Source: Alisma plantago-aquatica (taxonomy: Eukaryota; Streptophyta; Magnoliopsida; Alismatales; Alismataceae). From it: a DNA stretch of 64,000 bases. Made by a program: the position numbers and the translations under genes. Positions 46,801 to 58,527 of this stretch are shown here, piece after piece. Location of the stretch: assembly GCA_963693085.1 (NCBI GenBank), contig OY856410.1:1328552304-1328616303 (forward strand). Reading direction: 5' to 3'. Each line of letters begins with the position of its first letter. Within the stretch, counting starts at the first letter, position 1. Under the pieces are notes generated by a model. The model saw only the letters and a program-made list of their open reading frames with translations, was not told the origin of the DNA and searched no databases.

Positions 46801-47860
46801 CTGCATTATGTGTACTCAAAAGAGAGATATGAAGGCAATTCTGGTTAAAGAATTAAATAAGAGAATAATGTGCTTAAAAGATGTGACATCTCAAAAGAAA
46901 CCCTTAGGGAGGGTAGAGTCCTAATGCAATCCTAGGGTCAAGTAGGGTGTATTAGAGGTACATAGGACCGATGGGTTGGGAGTTGATAAATCTTGAATGC
47001 ACATGACCAAGTGGTCGGGAGGTAACAGTTGGTTTGCCCTAGGCCCATGTCTCAGGAGGTTGGCCACCTACTTGATGTTCATGTGGCCCAGTAGGGTGAA
47101 TGTAAAGACACTCCCTTGATGCATGAGGATGAAATCACTCCAAAAGTACCTATACCCCTAGAGATCCCAAGGATTTGGCTAAGGCTCATAATGATACATG
47201 AGATGTAAATATAAAAGATATAAAGAAGTCATGAAAAAGTTAGAGAAGTTGTGTCTTAACTTAAGAGTAAGAAAAGGGACACTTGATTCATGGGACATAA
47301 GAATGTCGTGAAATTAAGAACAAGTAAGTTTAGAGTCATATAGAGTATGATTCAACTTAATGGATGAAATTGAAAGGTAATGTGTGGATGTACTATCTCC
47401 ACTCTTGGAATGGATTGAACTTTGTATTTGGGATGCAGCCAAATGCTTATTTCATTTCATTATAAGGGAGGGAGATTGGATAGACACACGTTATGCTAAA
47501 AAACAAATTGAGTTAATGAGGATAACATCCTCCATTGAATGTGTAACGACATGAACTAGGTTTAGAGGTGTCACCTCACCCTTGTGTGAAAAAAATGAAT
47601 AATATGTTGGAAACCTAGGTGAAAAGAGAAATCACCAAGTAATAATGAAATCACCAATGAGAATGAAATCATCAAGTGATGATAGGATGTAAATACTAAG
47701 GATGTGGGTGTACCTTGAAATTGAATTCAAGTGTCAATCCTATTAATAATGTGATGAAATCCCTGTATTAGTAAAAGTTGTTAACAACATCTCAGTAGGG
47801 TCTAGAACTAAGTTGTGATATCATTCACCTTAAAGCTTAATCGGTGTGAATTTTGAGGAC
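46801..47860 (+). other. RT2 internal region, non-coding remainder
   Basis: No gag-pol motifs and many stops. It ends with TTTTGAGGACAAAATTCC before the polypurine tract. Confidence 0.7.
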
Positions 47861-47870
47861 AAAATTCCTT

Positions 47871-47885
47871 TTAAGGAGGGGTGAA
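47871..47885 (+). other. RT2 polypurine tract
   Basis: TTAAGGAGGGGTGAA directly before the 3' LTR. Confidence 0.85.
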
Positions 47886-50800
47886 TGTAATATCCTCAAA
47901 TTTTGGTAAAAACTGAACTATAAAATATGATGCATGAATTAATTTGATAATTCCTCAATGATTTTATTGGTGGAATAGTAATGTTAATTGTCCTTGTCGC
48001 ATAAGTGCTTTTGGAACAAGACAAATAGATAAAAGCATTTCATGCATTAATAAATAGTAATGACTTTTGATATTGATAAATGAATTCCAAAGGAGAATAA
48101 AGCTAATAATGTGTTAGGTAATTAAAAGAATACTTATCTATCCATTATTGGAAACACAATGGTTGGGATACCAAATAGTGTTACCTTGGGTTGCCTTTTT
48201 GGTATGTTGAAGGATAATTACAAGTTAAAATAATAAGAGGATTTCTAGAATAATCCAAGATAATGTGTGGCTTATATAATTAATTAAAAGAGTGTCCACC
48301 TTTTCTAGGAAGCCAAATAATGGAACAAGATGTAAGGTTCCTAAGAGAAATAGGAAACATGAGAAAAGAAAGGCAAGAAAGAGATAGATGCCTCGTGATG
48401 TCTCTCTCTTTACTAGTTTAACAAATTAACAATGTGAATATGGCGAAGGGAAAAGAAGAAAAGAATAAGGAAAGTATTAAGAAGTTTCTATATCTCATGT
48501 ACAACTTGGTAACCAACCCACCGACCCATACACCTGATGATGTATAAATATGGCAAGATGGAATACCACGGCCCTCAAGCCCAAACGTGCCGCCATCCAA
48601 AATACAAGTGTGTTCTTTCTTGATAAACTAGGATTCCTTCTCGTGGCATGGTGTCATGATGTTGGTGCCTTGTTCTCTCCATCTTCCTCCTCCTAGGCTG
48701 TTAAGGTTGTGTAGTTGTACCAAGGGCTGCCGTTTTTCCCGTGGTTGGTAGGGTTTATAGTCTGCCCACCGTGGAAAGCTTGAAAAAGGTCGACGCCCTG
48801 TATGATGAACGCAACCCAATGGGCGGAAGATCGCAGGATGGAGGAGCCGCTCGCGGTAGCGTCTGCAACATCTTGCTGTATGATGGTTTTGGAGAGGGTG
48901 AGATAGAGAGATGCGAGGCCAGGGCGGCGCCCTCTAGCCTACAGTGAGGGTTAGATGGGATGAGGAAGAGAAGGGCAGCGTCACAGGTGGCGACTTGTGT
49001 CCTGAGGACGGTGGTGGCAGGCGGTGGTGACACGTTGCTGGCGGATGGAGGGAAAGATGCAATCTGTAGCGTCGGGGTGGTGTTCGTGTCCACGACTATG
49101 TGGAAGAGATGACGGCGAAACCTACCATCTGCAGGACGGAGGGAAAGCACGACTGGTGCTTCATCCACCATAGGGTGAGCACCGGAGTAGCACGACTGTT
49201 GGTGTTGTGTCTCTACATCTACGGAGATGCCTATGCTAGACGACGTGCACGGATGAAGGTAGAGGGTAGGGTGGCGGTTGTGAGTGAGGAGGCACCCATG
49301 TCATGGCCCTACTGGTGCGGCCAGAGGGAGAGGACAGCCAGGGTCCCCGTGGATGAGGTTGCCAGAGGTGTGAAACCTCTGCCAACCTGGTCGGAGTGAA
49401 TTGAGGAGGATCAGGCGGAGAGCGAACTGCCATTTTGGGTGAGGAGGTGCAGCTCCATTGGGCTACTTGCGGGCGAGGAAGATGGTCGCTGTGCAGCGGC
49501 TGGGCGCGCCGCTAGCGGAGACGACATACGGCTCGCGAGATCGTGGGGAAGGAGACGCAGCGTCGGGGTCTGAGAACGCAAGGGAGATGACCCGCTGGAT
49601 AAAGTCAAAAGTGCCCCTGCCTACACGTGTAAGGTAAGAGGCTAAGAAAGTCTTTTCCTGCAGAAAACCTTGGTGGCTCGGCTACAAAGGGATAGGCATA
49701 TAATCGCTGACGTGTCAAGCTCTGATTGGGTCAAATAAGGTTAGTTTGCAAAATTCATAAATAATGATTGGTAACTCGGATTGCAACATATAATACATAA
49801 AAATTGCTCAGAAAAATGAGAGGAATCCAAAAAAAATATATTTAGAGTCTGATTATGCTTCCTGTTCGAAAACTATCTACAATGCATGTTTAGATGTGTT
49901 TAATGTAAAGGAAAACCCATATTTGTCTTAATCTGATGCTTAATTGTATATGATCGTTCATGTTAGGTTAGTACCTGACCTAGACATCTATAATGAAGAA
50001 ATCATGGATAATGGATGATTCTAGATTAATAACCTTATACATGTTTTAGGGTTTTAAAACTAATGTTGACATCTTGCTATGAGCTAATGCTGGTAATGTA
50101 ATATAGATGTCATGAATAGCTTAACATGCTTAAGTGGGTGATTAGGGTTTCACCTAAAACGTATAACTGAAGTTGTAATTATAGAAACCTTAATACGATG
50201 GAACTAGGGTTTGTAGCCCAAATCCCTAGTCCAAACACGAGATAACCTAAACCCTAGTTTAGGAGTACATCTAAATCTTATTAGTATAATGAGAATACCT
50301 GGTGACACATACGTAGTATGCTTTGTTTCAGATACTTGTTGATTACATGCTTGGTTTCTTGGATGTTTGGATGCATTCTTAAAGTACATGTGATATCATG
50401 GTTTCTGCATGACATAAGGTACGTGGTTACGCTTATGAATATGCATATCGAATTCTGAGATTGTCGATGTTTCTCGATGAGATTGAATGACAAATAAACT
50501 TCTTTCTTGTTTATTTAGTTCTTGCAAACTATAAAGTCCATATGAGTATCATTAAAAGTAAATAATAGTATTCTGAACCCTGGGTTAGACTGATCTTAAG
50601 GGTAATGCACACGAGCCCTGGAGGGACAGTGATTACACCTGAGGTGGTTGACCAGATATGGGTTAGAATATGAAAAACAAGTTTATATTCTTATGTGCAA
50701 GATAAAGATGTTTGCTTATATCTGTACTTGTGATTATTGTTTGAATTCACGTACCAGTATAGAAATATACTGATCGCGTATTTGTTTGTCAACGTTTTAG

Positions 50801-51094
50801 GTATCAGATATACTTGATTCGTGGACATAAGGGTACAGATAGAGATGTTGAAGACACTACAGTTTAATCATGAAGGTTTAGTTTTAATAGTTTATCTTCA
50901 CACATGTATAATTAATTCTGTTTAAAAATTATGTAACTCCTTAGAGGAGCCTTTCATGTAAACATGTAAATATTTGATCATTAATGGAAATTGTTTACTA
51001 TTTTGTATTATTTCATGAATCTGATCCTGGAGTATATGATTAACGATCTACGACTTTAAGGTCTTTTAGACACTCAAAAGTGCGGGTCGTTACA
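47886..51094 (+). repeat. RT2 3' LTR (3209 bp)
   Basis: Near-identical to 42213-45428, including the GC-rich block (about 48620-49640). Confidence 0.94.
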
Positions 51095-52354
51095 GTGGGA
51101 GTTACTCTTTACTTAGTTGGGATAAACCTACCATCTTTTGTGCCACCTCCTTAGTTGTAGGGTTGACAATTTCACCTTCTCGATTCTTTCTAGCATCAAT
51201 TCACTACAAGTTTCGGGGTGGACGCTCAGCTTGAGTTGTAGTAGACTCTTCTCTAGAAGAGAGTTTCTTCTCTTATAGTTGGTGATGAAGGCATAACCAC
51301 CACACCCCAAGCGATGATCATGCACATTTTTGGCCCGTCTTTCCTTTTGGGCCTCGTGAATAGGTTGATCATTAAAAATGAGGTATTGCAATTTAGACTT
51401 GTCAAACATATATAAAAAGATTCACCTCCTTAATTGTATCAAATTAAAGATTCATACAATACATCACAATCTTTATTACCTGCAACTCTTCCGTGTTCCT
51501 AGCTACAACAAATCTTTCCCACACCTCAGGATCTATAAAAATATACATATATGTTGCTTTCTTCTTTTGTTTAGGATTATCTACAAATTACCTTTTGAGA
51601 TATGTCTTAAAAGCCCTCCATCGTACACCACAACCTTGTAGCACTTTTTTCTTGTGATCTTTTTCATTTACATGAAAACACCCTAAACATGCAAAAGAAG
51701 AAATAATGTTGTCTTAAAAAGGACATGTCTTTCCAAGCAAACTAAAATAGTATCAATAAACAAAAACATATTAAAATAATATCACTTCCACTCACAAATA
51801 TATCTTTCCATAGGAGGTTTTTTAAGGCATTAGAAACATCATTCCAATTTTCTATATCAATTGGCACCTTACTGCGTGTGGTCGCCCCTATGTAATGCTT
51901 GAAAGAACTAGCATGTTCCCCAATAGGTGATCCTGTGACATCAAACTAGACTGCCAATTTCTCCCCTTTGGCCCTGAGCTCCTGCAGCCTACGCATCAGT
52001 GTTGGACCTCTACTTTTCTTAGCATCACCACTACCATCCTCATGGTGCTCATGCTCAGAATGTTCATCTTCACTTGCCATTTTAGAACCTGCAACTATAC
52101 ATGATAAAAGAAACATAAGTCATAATAAAAGCACAAGTGGTTAAATGATATATGATGTATATTTAAAAGATTACGTGCTTGAATGATAATAAAATAAATA
52201 ATTCAAAGAATACATTCCTCTAGCATTGGTTGAGTTGTTAGTCAAGTAAAATTCCTTCAGCATGGTCTTGACATTTATAGTAATCATTGGTGTTATCTTC
52301 AACATTTACACTTGGAAAACCAACTGAGAATGGGCTGGAATCATCATACTTTTC

Positions 52355-55300
52355 TTAGTATTCTTCTTCATTTATATGATCTACAGTAAAATGTCTTTTT
52401 CCATGAAGAACGACAGACCAATTTTTATTTGTCGGGTCATCAATATAGAATACTTGTTTTGCTTGGTCTTCCATGATGAATGACTCATCTTTCTCACCAA
52501 TCTTTTTAAAATTAACCAATTTGAAACCCAACTCAACCACTAAAACTCCTTTGTTGTTGTCAACCCAATTACACCTAAAGATATGAACTCTAAAATTTGT
52601 ATAGTCTAATTCCCATATGTCGTCAATGATGTCGTAATATGACATCTCAGCTTCGTGTGGTCTTTTATCTTTAGCACTAGCAAAATACAACGAACAAGCT
52701 TGAACAGTGACCCCACTATTTGGAACTACACTACTCTCATCTTGACGCTTTGTGTAGTATGAAAATCTGTTTATGTCATAACCTTCATATGACATGACAT
52801 CCATTTTTGGCTTAAAGGCGAGCCATTTTATGTTCTCAGCAACATTATTCGGTGATTCATATAGTTGATTAAAGAATTTCTCTTCAAACCACCTAATAAA
52901 TGTTCGATTATGTTGTCTTGCAAGCCACATTGAACCGGATCACAGATGATTTCTCTTGATAAGATCATTGTATTTTGTGATGTAGCTACTAATTTCATCG
53001 ATGTTGTGTAAAATATATAAATGTGCTTGTTCCCACAACTCATGACTAATTCCTTTCACTCGTCCTCCCAGAGTTCCTTTCCCACAATAAGATTTAGTGT
53101 GATTGGAATTTTTTAGATCGCTAGAAGTGTCATTACAATTCAAAAAATCATTGCAAAAGTCCATCACCTCCCTATCCACATAACCCTCAATAATACTCCC
53201 TTCAAGACGATAATGATTCTGAACATCACCTTTAAAAATACTCATGTAGCGTTCAAATGGATACATCCAGTGTAAGAAAATTGGACCTAACATCTTCACC
53301 TCCATTGTAATATGTACTACAAGATGAACCATGATATCAAAAAATGAAGGAGGAAAGTACATTTCAAGCTGACACATGGTAATAATTACATCTTTCTATA
53401 ATTTATCGAGAGTATCAGGATGTATCACTTTGTTTCATATTTCATTGAAGAAGAAATAGAGTCTTGTGATTGCAAACCTTACATGCTTTGGTAATATAGA
53501 TCGAATAGCCACATGTAAAATTTGTTGCATTAAGGTGTGACAATAATGAGATTTGAGACCTATCAACTTCAGATCCTTCTTTGATACCAATCTACGAATA
53601 GTGTAAGAGTATCTTTCTGTAACCTTAATATTATACAAGCACTCACAGAAAGTCTTTTTCTCCTGCTTTGACAAAGTGCAACAAGTTGGTGGTAAATATG
53701 TGTGGTGACCCCTGATCTCCACTAATAATTCTTTTCTTATACCCATTAATTCTAAATATTTTCTAGATTTGATGTTGTCTTTAGTCTTTCCTGGTATGTT
53801 CAAAAGCGTACCAATGATGCTATCACAAAAAAAAAAATCAACATGCATGTCGTCAATGCAGTGCCTAATTGGCAAAGATCTCCAATAAGGAAGATACCAG
53901 AATATTGACCTCTTCTTGTATAGAGATTTGTCACATGCGAGAGTATGACTACTTGAACTCTTTCCAAATTCATATAAAACATTTCCTGGTATAGATTAGG
54001 AGCACTTCGTTCCTCAGTTGACCCATTAAAGGTTTTGCGTTGCCTTTGATAAGGATGCACTGGTGGGAGAAATCTCTGATGACCAAGATATAAAATTTTA
54101 CCACCATGTTTCAGTCGGATTGAATCAGTATTTTCCTCACAAATATGACATGGCCTTTGTATCCTTTTATGCTATATCCAGACAAATTTCCATAAGTTGG
54201 AAAGTCATTAATTGTGCAAAACAACATAGCACGCAAACTAAGGATCTCTTTATGTGAAGCATCGTATGTCATAACACCTTCTTCCCATAGTTTCATTAGG
54301 TCATCAATTAGAGGTTGAAGGTAAACATCAATATCATTTCTAGGTTTCTTGGGCCCTGATATCAATATTGACAACATGACATACTTATTTTTCATACACT
54401 ACCAAGAAGGAAGATTGTATATAACAATCATAACAGGCCATGTGCTATGTTGGCTACTTAATGTACCATAGGGATTCATTCCATCTGTACAGAGTCCAAG
54501 TCTTAAGTTTCTTGGTTCTTTACCGAATTGAGGGTCTAATAAATCAATTTTCTTCCATTGTGGTGAATCAGATGCATGTTGTAGGATGCCATCCTCATTG
54601 GTCTTTAACTACCCAAGCCAAGCCAAATTTTGCGCATCTTCTGTATTAGCAAATAAGGTTTGAAATCATGGTATTATTGGTAGATAGCACATCACCTTAG
54701 CAGGAGAGCCATTTTTAGCCTTAGCTGAATTTGTGGTCTTATACTTTGACGCACCACATTTTGGACAATTTATCAAATTACTATAGTCCTTCTGATATAA
54801 CACACAATCATTTGGACATGCATGAATCTTCTTAGCATCCATTCCCATTGGGCACATTATTTTCTTTGCTTGATATGTTGAAATTGGAAGCTCGTTGCCT
54901 TTAGGAAGAATTTCCTTTAACGAAGACAACAATGAAGTGAAACTCTTATCGCTCCACCAGTTTTGAGCTTTAAGAGTATATAATCGCATCACATCACTCA
55001 ACCTTGTGAACTTAGTGCAACCCTTATATAATGGTTTTTCAACATCATGGACAATGTTTGCAAATAAAGAAGGTGGATCAATGACATTGTCCCTAAAACT
55101 ACATAGCATCTCATCAACCATATCATCCTCACTCGGGTCATCCTGAATTAGTTCATCATTGACATTATCATCATTATCTATATCTTCTATGCCACAACTA
55201 TTAGTATCGACATTTTCTGATCCATAATTAAATTTCTCTCCTTGCCAATACCGCTCATCATAACATAGTATGATCCCATTGCATATGAAATGATTCCTAA

Positions 55301-55454
55301 TTTCCTTAATAGTATCAACTTTCGAATGGTTACCACAATTTCTACATGGACAATATAGCCTATTTGTAGGTAGTTTCCTAAGTTCCTCAACAAATCTGAT
55401 AAATTCATCAAGACCTTTGGCAAACTCTGAACTACAATGGTTCTTGATAGACAT
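52355..55454 (-). pseudogene. CACTA-2 TNPD-like transposase, degraded
   Basis: Successive minus-strand frames keep the TNPD order: Transpos_assoc-like CPCRNCGNH (55454-), cysteine-rich CPNDCVLYQKDY..CPKCGASKYK, a stop-interrupted LCTDGMNPYG, then IDVYLQPLIDDLMKLWEEGV and DFPTYGNLSGYSIKGYK (54395-54111). They continue with a shifted segment including ERSAPN (54060-53800), IDDMHVDFFFCDSIIGTLLN (53875-53435; the family has DVMHIEKNVCDS), LIGLKSHYCHTLMQQIL, WMYPFERYMSIFKGDV (53377-52940) and a DUF4216-like end SYEGYDINRFSYYTK..FRCNWVD (52930-52355). It carries more stops and frameshifts than the TNPD of CACTA-1, and the two proteins are clearly different, so the two CACTA elements belong to separate families. 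Confidence 0.9.
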
Positions 55455-56090
55455 TCAACTTTGATCCATTTTCTATATCACATTAAAATTAATTATAAAA
55501 CTAAGCATTTAATATTGATACTATAAGTTGTAAGTTTTTATTGATAGGAAGTTAATTACTTTTATACTAAAGTGTACCACCTATCCCATTTTTGAATATT
55601 TAATCTGACTAGTAACTGTAAAATGTATGTTTACTTTTAAAGAAATTTTCAGCAACATTTCCCCTAAGTTCTCCAAGTACATCGATTTAAATGGCAAATA
55701 ACCACCCACATATGTACCCAGAGAACAAATGAGGAAATACTACTAAAATTTTCTTCACAACTAAATATACATTATACAGTTACATCCTAAGTGAGATTAA
55801 ATATCCAAAAATAGTCCCAAGCCGGGGACTATCCAAAATTTGAGTAAATTTTGAACGGGTTTCTAAGTTGATACATGCATAAATGTATTATTGTCATATA
55901 TATTTTTTAAGTTATACATCATGCATCGATGATCTCATCTATAAACCCAAAAGTGTCAATCTAGGAGTACACATGTCTTATCTCATATTAATTTCTAGAA
56001 TTTCTATAATGATTACATATGAAAAAATACATGTTTTTATTATTGGTTGGGTTACCAATCATATCAAATAGAAAAACAATATAACTGTCT
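55455..56090. other. CACTA-2 5' region, no gene seen
   Basis: AT-rich; a plus frame at 55883-56071 shows no similarity I recognise. It lies between the TNPD start and the terminal repeat zone. Confidence 0.45.
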
Positions 56091-56099
56091 AGTTAAAGG

Positions 56100-56275
56100 T
56101 GCGCAAGTCCACTCTCGGTTGAGAATTCATCGGCCGAGAGTCCACCTGTACGCGGCATCCTGGTCCACTCTCGGTCGATGAATTCACGACTGAGGGTGGA
56201 CCTGTACGCCGCACGTAGGTGGACTCTTAGTCGATGAATTCTCAACTGAGAGTGGACCTAGATGCTACCTTGGTC
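56100..56275. repeat. Palindromic repeats with CACTCTCGG...GAATTC core
   Basis: Three related blocks of about 55-60 bp, each with inverted halves: GTCCACTCTCGG, a GAATTC-containing centre, and its near-inverse ending GTGGACCT. They can form hairpins. They are probably subterminal repeats of CACTA-2 or a small element inserted in it. Confidence 0.75.
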
Positions 56276-56394
56276 GTGGTGGCGGTACCACGGTGGGCAT
56301 AGATAGACCTATATAAACGGTCTTATCTCTGGAAAGTCTTACATGGAAGCGGCGACGACCTTCGTGGAAGAGGCGGCGACCTTTGTGTAAGCAT

Positions 56395-56515
56395 GGAAGA
56401 AGTGACGACCCGGTGCGGTGTGGCAACGAGGACTCGGCGGTGCGGCAAATAGGTCTCGGCGGTGCAACAATGACGTCTCGACAGTGCGACAACAAGGTCT
56501 CGGTGGAAGTTGAGC
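56395..56515 (+). repeat. Short GC-rich tandem repeat (~27 bp)
   Basis: Four imperfect copies of a unit such as GTCTCGGCGGTGCGGCAA. Open frames on the minus strand across 56265-56665 only translate this repeat. Confidence 0.7.
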
Positions 56516-56689
56516 TTTGGGGGCATGGGAGAGAGTAAAATAATAGGTCTCAGTAGTGAAAATGAAAGGTTCTAGTATATCCTCATGCCCGACCTGTAGG
56601 GTGGGTCTAAACAAAAAAGTGACCCAAGAGATAAGTGGTGCCCGTGTTGGGTAAATTAAAAACACCCAAACTCCAACTCGGTCAAGAAT

Positions 56690-57765
56690 TTTATCAACTG
56701 AGGGAACCTCGCTCGAGAAATTTTTTGACTGAGGGGACCTCTAGGGTCGGTTAAATGGAAAAAATCGACCATATAGGTACTTTTACACGCATGAAGGAAA
56801 TCTAGATCCAAAACTTTAAACACCCAAACTCAAACTCAGTCGAGAATTTTGTCGACCGAGAGAACCTCGGTCAAGAAATTCTTCGACCGAGGGGACCTCT
56901 AGGGTCGGTTGATATGAAAAATCTGACCCTAGAGGTTCTTATACATGTGTGAAGGCAAACTGGATTCAAAATTCAATTCGGTCGACAATTTTGTCGACCA
57001 AGGGGACCTACAAGGTTGGTTAAAAGGAAAAAACTGACCCTAGAGGTACTTATACACGCACGAAGGAAAAACAGGATCAAAAAATCTACCTGGTCGACAA
57101 TTTTTTCGACCGAGGAGACCTACAAGCTTAGTTAAAAGGAAAAACCTGACCCTAGAGGTACTTATACATGCACAAAAAGAAAATGGATTCAAAATTCAAC
57201 TCGGTCGAGAAAGTTTTCGACCGAAAATCCCTACAAGGTGGGTTATAAGGAAAAAAACTGACCCTATAGATTGAGAAAATACTCTTAGAGGTCTTGTAAA
57301 GTCGATTTTTTAAAGAAACCGACCCAAGAGGTATTAAATGGTGCCCGCATTTTTTGAAGACATATAAGGTCGGTTATTTGGAAGAACCGACCCTATAGAT
57401 CGAGGCGCGAAGCCAAAATTGAGAAAATGTTTGTCGTGGGAAACTGTAATGGGATTTCTAATCCCATTGTTTATAAGGTCACTTATTTTATGAAAACCGA
57501 CCCTATAGAGATACACTACAAGTCATTTATTTTAAGAAAACTGACCCAAGTGGTCTTAAGTGGTCCCCGCATTTTTTATAGACATATAAGGTCGGTTATT
57601 TGGAAAACCAAACCTCTAGAGTTACACTACAAGGTTGGTTATTTTAAGAAAACTGACCCAAGAGGTCTTAAGTGGTGCCCACATTTTTTGTAGACATATA
57701 AGGTCGATTATTTGGAAAAATTGACCCTACAGGTAGCGACGTTATTGGCCAAAAATGTAGTAGTG
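56690..57765 (-). repeat. CACTA-2 right TIR and GGTCGGTT subterminal array
   Basis: About a dozen units, each combining AAGGTCGGTTATTTGG-like and AAACTGACCC-like halves at spacings of roughly 50-60 bp. They end at the CACTA terminus (minus strand CACTACTACATTTTT from 57765). In En/Spm elements such arrays bind the TNPA protein and mark the element end. Confidence 0.8.
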
Positions 57766-58527
57766 GATGAAGGATGATCCATGAGCTCAACAATTTGGGA
57801 GTCATCCTCCAAGCTCCAAGAGAGACTCTCATACTCATTCATCTTCTCAAGGTCATCCACGAAGAAGGAAAGAAAGCAAAGATGGACAAAAGGATTCTCT
57901 TGCATGGAGAAAAAGCATATTATATACTAAGGGGATGAGAGATGTCATGGGAGAGGTGTCATCACTTAAGGATCTTAGGTGACACTTATCCACAAAAAAG
58001 GATCCACATGCAAGACATGGTGATAAGGTCTAGGATAGATGTTTCCCTCTTATTCTCCTACCAAGGTCATGCCTGATACCATATCTCCACACACCCAAAA
58101 ACCGATACGGCATAACCCTACACACTAACAAATTGATAGGACATCCTCTCCAAGGTTCTCTAACTCGAGACAACACATCTAGGTGTGAGGCACACCTCAC
58201 TCTTGTGATCTAAACATCACCAAGGATTTCACCACACAACCAAGACCCAAACAAGGTGCCCATCTCTCTCTCTCCTCTAGTTAATGCCAAGAGAGTGAAG
58301 GAACACTCTAGAGGTGGCCAACTTTACATCAACCCCTACTCGGGGAGATTTGCAAATTTTCACCAAAACCTCACCACAAAACACAAGCATCATCCAAACA
58401 AGATCAAACAAGAAACTTAAGCTTTCTACAACTCCTAATTACATCTCAGATGATTAATCAAGGTTCTAATCAACATACTTAGGCAAAACAAAAAGGGTAT
58501 CCCAAAATGTGGGCCAGGGTCCTTACA
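57766..58527 (-). repeat. Truncated 3' LTR (U3 part) of gypsy element RT3
   Basis: On the minus strand, TGTAAGGACCC starts at 58527 right after a purine-rich AGGGGTTTACAGCT. This is the usual LTR start after the polypurine tract in chromovirus-type elements. The sequence then runs left to the CACTA terminus. No matching copy is in the window, because the corresponding part of the other LTR would lie beyond 64000. Confidence 0.5.

Larger units (their letters stand above)
42213..51094 (+). mobile_element. RT2: young non-autonomous gypsy-like LTR retrotransposon (8.9 kb)
   Basis: Both LTRs run TGTAATATCC...CGTTACA and are nearly identical (a few percent difference by eye). A perfect target duplication GTGGG flanks the element (42208-42212, 51095-51099). 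A tRNA-iMet primer-binding site and a polypurine tract bound a 2457-bp internal region that holds tandem repeats instead of gag-pol. It sits inside an intron of the CACTA-2 TNPA gene. Low LTR divergence makes this probably the youngest insertion in the window. Confidence 0.95.
41345..52079 (-). pseudogene. CACTA-2 TNPA-like gene (Transposase_24), split by RT2
   Basis: Exons on the minus strand: MASEDEHSEHEHHEDGSGDA start (52079-51797, one internal stop); VLQGCGVRWRAFKTYLKR (51686-51595); DPEVWERFVVARNTEELQ (51533-51480); KERRAKNVHDHRLGCGGYAF and, in a shifted frame, REGEIVNPTTKEVAQKMVGL (51420-51110). RT2 is inserted here, in an intron. The gene resumes with EGKFIPTGHMDELSVALG, GCVRGLGIGIGFKSYFG (42146-41783). 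The last exon is CKLVVEVPKYNVVAAGKE (about 41614-41345), after an intron with a long (TA)n run (41671-41735). This is the full Transposase_24 plan, including the conserved GRVRGVG-like segment. Several stops and frameshifts make it inactive. Confidence 0.85.
9688..57765 (-). mobile_element. CACTA-2: En/Spm element split by RT1 and RT2
   Basis: The plus strand at 9688 begins CACTACTACAAAAA, and the minus strand at 57765 begins CACTACTACATTTTT: a 10-bp identical core followed by weaker similarity. Between them, on the minus strand and in the right order, lie a TNPD-like gene (55454-52355) and a TNPA-like gene (52079-41345). Removing RT1 and RT2 with one TSD copy each leaves about 11.6 kb, a normal size for an autonomous CACTA element. 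Caveats: the flanking triplets are GCT and GAT, so the 3-bp TSD is imperfect, and the two flanks belong to different retrotransposon families. The pairing of these two ends is therefore an inference. The transposase genes themselves are secure. Confidence 0.6.
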
